Origin: Tenrec ecaudatus
Taxonomy: Eukaryota; Chordata; Mammalia; Afrosoricida; Tenrecidae
Assembly: GCF_050624435.1 (NCBI RefSeq)
Contig: NC_134539.1
Span: 42,254,001-42,318,000, forward strand
Reading direction: 5' to 3'
DNA length: 64,000 nt
Shown: positions 57,155 through 64,000 of the stretch, piece after piece
Layout: the number at the start of each line of letters is the position of its first letter
Position numbering within the stretch: the first letter of the stretch is position 1
Translations under genes and position numbers: made by a program
Notes under the pieces: model-generated
Seen by the model: the letters and a program-made list of their open reading frames with translations, nothing else
What the model was told of the DNA's origin: nothing
Database searches by the model: none

Positions 57155-57368
57155 CAAGGAGCCCTAGTGGAGCAATGGATTACTAGCCGTGCTGCTAACC
57201 GTAATGTCAACAGTTCTAAAGCACCAGGCACTCCACAGAAGAAAGATGAGGCTTTCTACTCCCGTAAAAATCTCAGAAGCCCACAGTGGCCATTCGACTC
57301 TGCCCTATAGTAACTATTAGTGTCAATTCACGATGAGTCCAAATTGACTCAATGGTATTAAGTTTTGA
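57155..57368 (+). repeat. Afrotherian SINE
   Basis: aaggagccctagtggagcaa head, gctgctaaccgtaatgtcaa, gaaagatgaggctttctact, tail gtccaaattgactcaatgg. Confidence 0.9.
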
Positions 57369-57604
57369 CCTTTAATCTTGGTGTTCTGGATTATCTGACT
57401 GCTCTGTGTTTCCTTAGCAACTCTTGTATCACTTCTGAGGGTCCACATTTATACAGTGTTGTAATTGGTACTTCTTTTACCTTTTTATTATGGAAACAAA
57501 TACACAATCCCTGGATGGGTACCCTGGTTGACTACAATTATCAAAGGAAAACCCTGTCCAGTGGAACCTTAAGGAGGCATGCCTAAGCATATCACATAGA
57601 GAGA

Positions 57605-57735
57605 GACTGCAGTGCCATCCGGGCTCACAGTGGCTCCATGTACAACAGAAGGAAACGCTGCCCAGGCCTGAGCCATCCTCACAAGGATCTCACAAGGATC
57701 TCTCTTCCACGTTCCTTGGCATAGACAAGTGAGTG
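57605..57735 (-). mobile_element. RTE-like LINE 3' end, tentative (antisense)
   Basis: gcagtgccatccgggctcac, ccatgtacaacagaaggaaac, gctgcccaggcctgagccat, ctcacaaggatc. The gctgcc...gccatcctcac order matches the RTE 3' end read antisense. Confidence 0.5.
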
Positions 57736-57739
57736 TTTA

Positions 57740-58880
57740 CCAGGAAGTTGGAGTAGTTACCACATTCTGCTTGCTTCTGGGGCAGGGTAGGGGCACCATC
57801 CCAGCTCCAGAGCTTCGATGGAAATTATAGATCTCTGCAATAAAGGGAAGGAGGCGGAGGCTTCCCATCACTCCTTCTTCTCCTACTATTAGTTCTATTA
57901 ACCTGCTTATTGATTAAATCCCACTTCTCTGCCCTACACTCTATCCCCACTGTCCTTGACCCTAAACATGTCTCCACTCATTCTATGCATGGACCAAAGT
58001 CACCAGTGTCTCCATTGCTAAAGTCAACTAGTCAAAAAACAAATGTACTAATCAAGGAGCTTGACCCACAGAAACCAGTAATTAGCCGTATTAGATAGAT
58101 GAATGGATAGAGAGATGGGAAGCAGGGAGTGAAGGAAGGGCCCAGGGATATGGAGGAGGGGGAGGAAATCTAGACAGAGGGAAGGACAACAAAGAAAGAA
58201 AGAGGTCTTTCTGGTAGCATGTGGCTAGAGTACTTGCAAATCTTGGTTGATCATGCTATGAAGTGGTGTCAACATCCCTCTCTGTCTTGGGAGAGTGACC
58301 CCAAAGCACTAAATTCTCTCCTAGTCTATACTGAGGCCTTCCCCAGCCTGCTTAGCCCTGTGCAAGGTAAATTCTACAGCTTGCCCAAGGAGGCTACCCT
58401 TCGGATGTGAGAAGCTGTCACAGGACATTGGAATATATTCTACTGTTCATAATTAAATTGACTTTCCTTCCTGATAACCTGTCTCTTTTGAGCCCTTTCC
58501 TCCTGGAAAAATATCACAACACAGCAAGTGAGTATTGGTTATGACACCTGACCTACCAAACGTGCACAGAAAGGGCAATCACAACCTACAGGTCGTCCTG
58601 GAACAAAAGTACTTTGGTGAAGGAACCAAAAGTTGCCAGAGAGATGTCACCAGGCCAACTTGGAAGACCTTTGTAACTTAGGGGAGTGATGAGCCGTGTC
58701 CTAGAAAGGATCATAACTCTACCCTAATGCATATTCATGACCACTCTTCCCAAATCTGTTACATATTCATAGTCCTCCTCGTATACACATACAAGTCTCT
58801 TCCTGGTACACACATACAAACCTGCAAATCTTCTCTGTTACAGGAACTTGCCTTGGCAACTCCAGTCCTGAGTTACAACC
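57740..58880. other. Unassigned sequence
   Basis: Nothing recognised; G/A-rich patch at 58110-58200. Confidence 0.5.
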
Positions 58881-58883
58881 AAA

Positions 58884-59014
58884 CTCACCACCATCCAGCC
58901 AACTCTGAGTCATGACAACCATGTAGGACAGGCCTCTGGGTTTCTGAGACTATGCGTCTTTCGACCTTGTGGTTAGCAGCCCAACATGTAACCCACTATA
59001 CCACCAGGGCTCCT
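58884..59014 (-). repeat. SINE (antisense), internally deleted
   Basis: aactctgagtcatgacaacc, ttctgagactatgcgtcttt, gaccttgtggttagcagccc, ccaccagggctcc. Confidence 0.85.
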
Positions 59015-59019
59015 GACAC

Positions 59020-59645
59020 ATTGATGTGGATAGTCAGTATTGCAAACCGTAGACACACACATATTACCACATGGCTCTCAGGGATGGTATATAGACACCT
59101 GGTGCATTTTCCTGACAGGACCCTCCTCCACCATCACCACCACCTCATACTAGCGACTCCAGGATTTACCAGGACACTCGGTCACAGTGGCTTGACTAAT
59201 CTAGTCTTTCACGTAAGAAAGGCCCACATGTCTTCTCTTAGAAAATACGTGTCCTGACTTGTCTGCAAGTCTGAAACCCTGGGTCTAGAAAGCCACACTG
59301 CCCAAAAGGGAAGCAGGACAGGTTTGTCCACTGATCAACTCAAGTAACGAGATGAACTTGGAAACAAAAATCCACTCTTCAAACAACCACCACGACTCCT
59401 TTTTGGTGGAACTTTCCACATTAAATGGAGTTAATCATTTTGGTGAACCAAGAGTTGTTTTTCTAAATGGCTTTTATTTATTTTAGATGTATGATACTTG
59501 AACTTTATCATCATTTAGACAGGTGAAGGAGTGTTTTTGAGATTTTCTTCTTATGAGTGTAAGTCCTATAAAAAAATTCAAGTGTAGGGGGGCTGCTGGG
59601 GGGCAAGTGGGTGTTTATAGTGAATGGTACTGCTTGTTCCACTCC
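59020..59645. other. Unassigned sequence
   Basis: Nothing recognised. Confidence 0.5.
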
Positions 59646-59649
59646 TTAT

Positions 59650-59672
59650 TACACACACACACACACACACCC
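59650..59672. repeat. (AC)n microsatellite
   Basis: About 11 AC units next to the SINE tail that follows. Confidence 0.9.
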
Positions 59673-59674
59673 TG

Positions 59675-59853
59675 CCACCATTGAGTTGATTCCTACACAC
59701 AGGAACCTTATAGGACAGAGTCAAACTGCTCCTTTGAGTGTCCAAGGCCATCAATCTTCATGGCGGCAGAAAGCCTCCTCTTTCTTTCTTGGGGCAGCTG
59801 GCAGGTTCAAACTGTTAACCTTTGGTTAGCAATCCAACTGGTCATCCACACCG
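59675..59853 (-). repeat. SINE (antisense), left arm of an inverted pair
   Basis: ccaccattgagttgattcct, ccttataggacagagtcaaa, gcagctggcaggttcaaac, ttagcaatccaactggtc. Confidence 0.85.
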
Positions 59854-59857
59854 TCAT

Positions 59858-60018
59858 CAGCACCTGGAAACCACCAGCCGCTCTTTGGGGAAAGGTGGGG
59901 CAGACTACTCCCATAAAGGATCACAGTCTGAGAAACCCACAGGGCAGCTCTACCGTGTTGCATAGCATCGCTTTAACTCAGAAGCAACTCAATGGCAATG
60001 CGTTTGTGCTTGAGTGAG
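59858..60018 (+). repeat. SINE, right arm of an inverted pair
   Basis: ctggaaaccaccagccgctc, cagactactcccataaagga, acccacagggcagctctacc, tcagaagcaactcaatggc. The 5' head is missing; it joins the preceding antisense SINE head to head. Confidence 0.85.
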
Positions 60019-60019
60019 T

Positions 60020-60350
60020 GATACTGGGGTCTACACACGGGCCACTTTCTGGATACAACTCAATTGTCTCAGCCTCACAGATAACCCCGTGATTAAAACA
60101 GCTGAGAAAATAAAAAACCAATTGCCTATGCAATGTTTTAATTGACTTTCCCTAAAGGCAGAGTAACTTTCCTATCCTTGGGTCAAAGTAAATCAAGACT
60201 GCCCACTACATGGGGGGATGAGGAGTGTAGAGTCCTGGACACAAACACTCCCAACAAGGTGGGCATTACAAAAAGGTCATAAAGTGGCTGGCAGTGATTG
60301 TGTAGTCAACTAGGAAGGTTGAAAGCCCATAAAACTGGTACTTAAGTTTA
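60020..60350. other. Unassigned sequence
   Basis: Nothing recognised. Confidence 0.5.
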
Positions 60351-60353
60351 CAG

Positions 60354-60551
60354 CAGCGGTTCTCAACCTGTGCATCAGGACCCCTTTAGGGGTCAAACGG
60401 CCCTTTCACAGGGGTCGGCTGATTCACAACAGTAGCAAAATTACAGTGATCAGGTAGCAACAAAAATTTTATGGTTGGGGGGTGGGGATGTCGCCACCAC
60501 ATGAGGAACTGTATGAAAGGGTCACAGCATTAGGAAGGTTGAGAACCACTG
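60354..60551 (-). mobile_element. SPIN hAT element, copy 2
   Basis: 198-bp copy in the opposite orientation to the other two: cagcggttctcaacctg start, ctttaggggtcaaacggcc, accacatgaggaactgtatg, gaaggttgagaaccactg end. Flanks gtttacag and ctcgacag agree at 5 of 8 positions. Confidence 0.92.
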
Positions 60552-60559
60552 CTCGACAG

Positions 60560-60880
60560 GTAAAGACTTCTTTTAAAAACATATTTATTAGAGGCTCAGT
60601 CTATGCAGATGTAGCTGCCTGTTTAATAGACTTTGCTGATTACTAGGAAAGCATTCCAAGGCCAATACATCACCCGAGAATCAAGGTATAAAGGTGAAGG
60701 TGGGAACACAAGTCCTATAAAGTGTTCATTCCAAGTACTCTAATTATAAAGCAAAACAAAAAACACCTTTATAGCCAATTCAATTAATGACTGTGAGCTA
60801 CCAAAAGAACAAAAATTAGATTTTCAACATGAAATATGTTTAATAAAGCAAGAAGAATATATTCCCTGTAGGTAGATTGC
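60560..60880. other. Unassigned sequence
   Basis: Nothing recognised. Confidence 0.5.
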
Positions 60881-60885
60881 TTGGC

Positions 60886-60940
60886 ATATATGTATGTATG
60901 TATGCATGTAGGTATGTATGTAGAGAGAGAGAGAGAGAAA
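60886..60940. repeat. (ATGT)n(GA)n microsatellite
   Basis: ATGT/ATGC repeats followed by a GA run. Confidence 0.9.
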
Positions 60941-61107
60941 GAAACTTAAAAAAAAACTCACCCATTCAGGAATTTGTCTCAACTGCCAATCCCACTGGTA
61001 CCTGGGACACTGGGACACTGACAGATTCATCTGCCCATTTGGCTAGAAGATGCACACAGAGAGATTATTTGTTTAATTGCTTAAATCTGCAGCTTCTATC
61101 TTCATCC

Positions 61108-61202
61108 ACTGAGGAAACTTGGTGGTGCAACAGTTAAGCACTCGCCTGCTACCCACAGGGTTGGAGGTTTGAACACACCTCGTTATTCCAAGGAGAAAGC
61201 AC
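61108..61202 (+). repeat. SINE head fragment
   Basis: gaaacttggtggtgcaacag, gttaagcactcgcctgctac, gggttggaggtttgaacac. The tRNA-like part only; the 3' half is missing and an antisense SINE follows. Confidence 0.8.
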
Positions 61203-61217
61203 TTTGCTTTGGTTAGC

Positions 61218-61376
61218 ATGCTACCACTCGCTGCCGTCAGGTCTACTGGACCCATAGGGACTCGACGTGTCTCTGGGCTGCAAATCTTGATGGGAGCAGA
61301 AAGCCTCATCATTCTCCCGCAGAGCAGCTGGCACACTTGCAACCCAACTCATACCCTACTGTACAACTAGGGCTTC
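61218..61376 (-). repeat. SINE (antisense)
   Basis: tgccgtcaggtctactggac, atgggagcagaaagcctcat, cgcagagcagctggcacac, end tacaactagggcttc. Confidence 0.8.
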
Positions 61377-61396
61377 TCAAAACTAGAAAACTCTGC

Positions 61397-61587
61397 CAGT
61401 GGTTCTCAACCTTCCTAATGCTGCGACCCTTTCATACAGTCCCTCATGTGGTGACCCCCCCAACCATAAAATTATTTCCGTTGCTACTTCATAACTGTTA
61501 TTTTGCTACTGTTATAAATCAGGCAACCCCTGTGAAAGGGTCATTCGACCCTCAAGGGGGTCACGACCCACAGGTTGAGAATTGCTG
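61397..61587 (+). mobile_element. SPIN hAT element, copy 3
   Basis: 191-bp copy: cagtggttctcaacc start, gcgaccctttcatacagtcc, ccataaaattatttccgttg, gtgaaagggtcattcgaccc, aggttgagaattgctg end. Flanks aactctgc and ctttatgg agree poorly, so the target duplication has decayed or an edge is shifted. Confidence 0.92.
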
Positions 61588-61589
61588 CT

Positions 61590-62025
61590 TTATGGGGTCA
61601 ACAACGTCCGCAACCACTACAAAGTTTATGGTAGGAAGCTGTGTTCTCAGCCTGCACCTGCCCTGCTTCGGTGTAAGGCTTCTCCAAGTGGGCTCCTCAG
61701 ACCATGTTACCATGACTGGTCCAACTGCGTTATAGGAATTGGAGACCCCCTCCCTACAAGCCTGTTCCTCAGTGCCGACAGTGAGCATTGAATTACCAGG
61801 GAAAGAAATACAGACAGTTATTTGAAAGTGGAAGGATACACTGCAGTTCATTAAACAGGTCAATTTTTCCCCTTGTCACTTTTTTAATGAGTAATTTTAG
61901 CAAATAAAAGCATAATATGTGACTCATACATTTTGAAACCCTCTCCAATTTCATTTCCTTTCTCTTCCCTGAATTTTGTGTATATTAATTCCAAGTATAT
62001 TTTACATGCTTTCTTTCCATATGCA
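61590..62025. other. Unassigned sequence
   Basis: Nothing recognised. Confidence 0.5.
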
Positions 62026-62337
62026 AATATTGAGAACCAATAATTAGAGCTCTTTGGTATTCTGAACATTATATAAGTACCATATTGCTATTATACCAGT
62101 CATTCTGCAACCTTGCCTTTCAATTTATACATGCCAGTAAATGTAGTTCTCATTCATTCGTTTTTCACTGCTTGATAGTATTCCACTTAATAAATTGATG
62201 TATTTATATTCCTTCTGTTTATTTATTTTAAAAGCAGTATTTTCTATTTTTGACTCATAATTATTGTTGGTAAGGATATTTTTCAACAAGTCCCCATATG
62301 CACATATAAAAATGTTTCTCTCAAAAAATGATTAGGG

Positions 62338-62432
62338 CAAAGACTGTACAGATGTGCTTTATACAATTGATGTATGTATATGTATGAACTGTGATAAGAA
62401 TTGTATGAGCCCCAATAAATTGTTAAAAAAAT
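62338..62432 (+). mobile_element. L1-type retroposon 3' tip in old L1
   Basis: gggcaaagactgtacagatg, tgctttatacaattgatgta, gagccccaataaattg. Only about 90 bp of the 3' end was copied. Confidence 0.8.
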
Positions 62433-62747
62433 GTTTCTCTCTGTGAGTTACCCAGTCTAGACTTATTGGATAATCTTAATGATATTGACAGACAGAACTG
62501 CTTATTATCTTTGCCAACGCTAAGTAATAGTGGCCTTTTTAATGTTTCGAATCCAACAAATGTGAAACAGTGTCTGCTTAAAATTTGTTTGTTTTCCCCT
62601 GGTTACAAATGAAGCTAAATATTTTCTCACATTCTACTTTCCTTTGACGGCAATTCCCATGTCCTATCTTTTACCCATTAGTGTATTATGACACGTTCAC
62701 CTTGTTTTGCACAAGTTCAGCATTCAGCATATTACTGCTGTGTCACT

Positions 62748-62907
62748 TGGAAGCCTGGTGGACGAGGGAGTTACATGTGCTTCTTAGGAAAACCACATGG
62801 CCGCCTGCTCCTACAAGAGTTAAGGAGGTGGAAGCCCAAAAAGGCAGTTCTACCCTGCCCTGTGGGTCACGAGGGGTCGGGGTGGATTTAGTGACAATGA
62901 GTTTTGC
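62748..62907 (+). repeat. SINE in old L1
   Basis: ggaagcctggtggacgaggg head, aaaggcagttctaccctgcc body, acgaggggtcggggtgg tail. Confidence 0.8.
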
Positions 62908-63379
62908 TCCTCTAGGCTAGAAGCATAGTTTCCCAGGATGCTTTGCTTTTTCACTGGTGTTTTCTGATGTGTCTTTATTTTCTGGGTGTGTGTGTTTCTT
63001 GTTTTAAATGTTGCCAGATTCACCATCTTTTTTCTCAATTGTCTGAAGCTGTTGTGATTTAAGAAACCCATTACTGGGCTCAAGCAGAAGGACCGTGGAG
63101 AGTGGCGCGTCCAGCGGTGTTTCATTCTGCTGTCAGGTGGCGATGAGTCAACCCCACTTGACAGAGTCTAAGAGCAGGACTAGACGGAGTGCATACAAAT
63201 CTATGAGGAAGTCTAAAAGTTTTAAAGCTTTACTTCCAACATTTAGGTCTTTAATTCAGTTTAGTTCCTGGTGAATTAAAGACCTATTTCTTTGTTTGGG
63301 TGTGGTGGGAGATAAAAATATTTTTGCTATTGTTAGGCAATCATTCTATTAGGTTTCTCAAGTTCAAAATGTCTCCATT

Positions 63380-63775
63380 CTTGGTTTCACATGAGAAATA
63401 ATTCACACCGAAGCCTAGTTCACGATGCCAGTGAGTTTCATAAAGGGTAGAAGTTTCAGGTTTCACAGTTAACTGAACACAGAACTGCACCCTTACACGT
63501 GGAGACCTGAGGATGGAGGGGTTGGGGTGCGGGGGTGAGAGAGCAGTCCAGCAAGAGTCTCTGGGTTCCGGCTTTTTAGGGCCTTTGGCTGGGAGTGGTG
63601 GTTGATCTTACTGATTGACCTCCATTGGCTGAATTAAGCCCACCTGGCCTAGATTGGGTCCCACCCAGATGTACTGGCTCAGGGGCCTGAATTGGGGCAT
63701 GCCTTTAGGGACTTCCAACTTCCTGTAGGGAGCCCCTAGGCATGGAGAGGAACACCCCCGTATCCTGCCACCTAG
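63380..63775. mobile_element. Possible LTR fragment in old L1
   Basis: A block with different base composition separates L1 blocks: gcatgcctttagggacttcc, ccagatgtactggctcaggg, and a G-run at 63518-63536. Its position between L1 segments suggests a later insertion. No termini found. Confidence 0.3.
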
Positions 63776-64000
63776 CAATTCCAGCACCATTTATTGAACA
63801 GTCCGGCTCTCAAAGATCTGCCAGGTAGCAGGCACCTCTGAGCACGCTGGCTGCTTCTGGAGTCCCTGCTCTGATCCCTATTGACATATGGCGACAACGC
63901 TGTGTTTCTTATGACCAGTGCTATAGCTTTGTATCTATTAGGGGAAACGCACCCTCCTTGTTTGTTCAAATATGTTATTCATGGGCCATTAAATTTGCAT

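Larger units (their letters stand above)
62030..64000 (-). mobile_element. Old L1 (antisense) with younger insertions
   Basis: Recognisable blocks of mammalian L1 read antisense: cattcgtttttcactgcttg (about 62155), the tttcccctggttacaaatga block (about 62595), tttaggtctttaattcagtt (about 63243), ccagcaccatttattgaaca (about 63781), gctatagctttgtatctat-like text (about 63920). It is broken by a retroposon tip, a SINE and an LTR-like piece, and continues past the window. Edges and subfamily are uncertain. Confidence 0.6.

Noticed and set aside
1-64000. CRISPR arrays, operons, or a prokaryotic or viral origin
   Set aside because: The only regular arrays are eukaryotic micro/minisatellites. Repeat content, CpG depletion outside one island and intronless pseudogenes show mammalian nuclear DNA.

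Overview
The window is mammalian nuclear DNA with no intact protein-coding gene that I can defend. Five signatures point to an afrotherian, most likely a tenrec (Echinops or a relative): many tRNA-headed SINEs of the afrotherian type on both strands; RTE/BovB-like LINE 3' ends whose tails share the SINE 3' end; L1-type retroposon 3' ends; old LTR and LINE remnants; and three SPIN hAT elements. SPIN is patchily distributed in tetrapods and was described in tenrec but not elephant or hyrax. The species call is an inference.

Layout. 1-100: possible minus-strand core promoter cut by the left edge. 100-14400: SINEs, L1-type 3' ends, a SINE carrying a GA-rich tract (6014-6395) and a 20-bp minisatellite with a 380-bp higher-order repeat (about 7581-8737). 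14560-16110: CpG island with a TATA box, a perfect CArG box and a strong splice donor, all on the minus strand; this fits the promoter and noncoding first exon of an unidentified gene running towards the left edge. 16.2-28 kb: repeats, including L1/RTE material (17.3-19.6 kb), a mariner transposase relic (22.4-23.0 kb) and the first SPIN copy (25.4 kb). 28.07-30.86 kb: a processed HSP90AA1 pseudogene. 31-40 kb: RTE pieces, old L1, and an MLT1-like LTR interrupted by an antisense RTE fragment fused exactly to nucleotide 1 of a U2 snRNA fragment (36.39-36.91 kb). 40-58 kb: L1-type 3' ends (one with a perfect 10-bp target duplication), hAT-type elements, a split inverted-repeat element and LTR-like repeats. 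58-64 kb: SINE pairs, two more SPIN copies, and an old antisense L1 carrying younger insertions.

The real biology here is transposition. L1-type machinery explains the truncated retroposons and the HSP90 pseudogene, RTE machinery the SINEs and probably the U2 chimera, and hAT and mariner transposases the DNA elements. I found no new multi-gene system. The strongest observations are the U2-RTE junction, the orphan CArG/TATA promoter and the higher-order minisatellite. All repeat calls rest on sequence recognition by eye; family names and edges are approximate.
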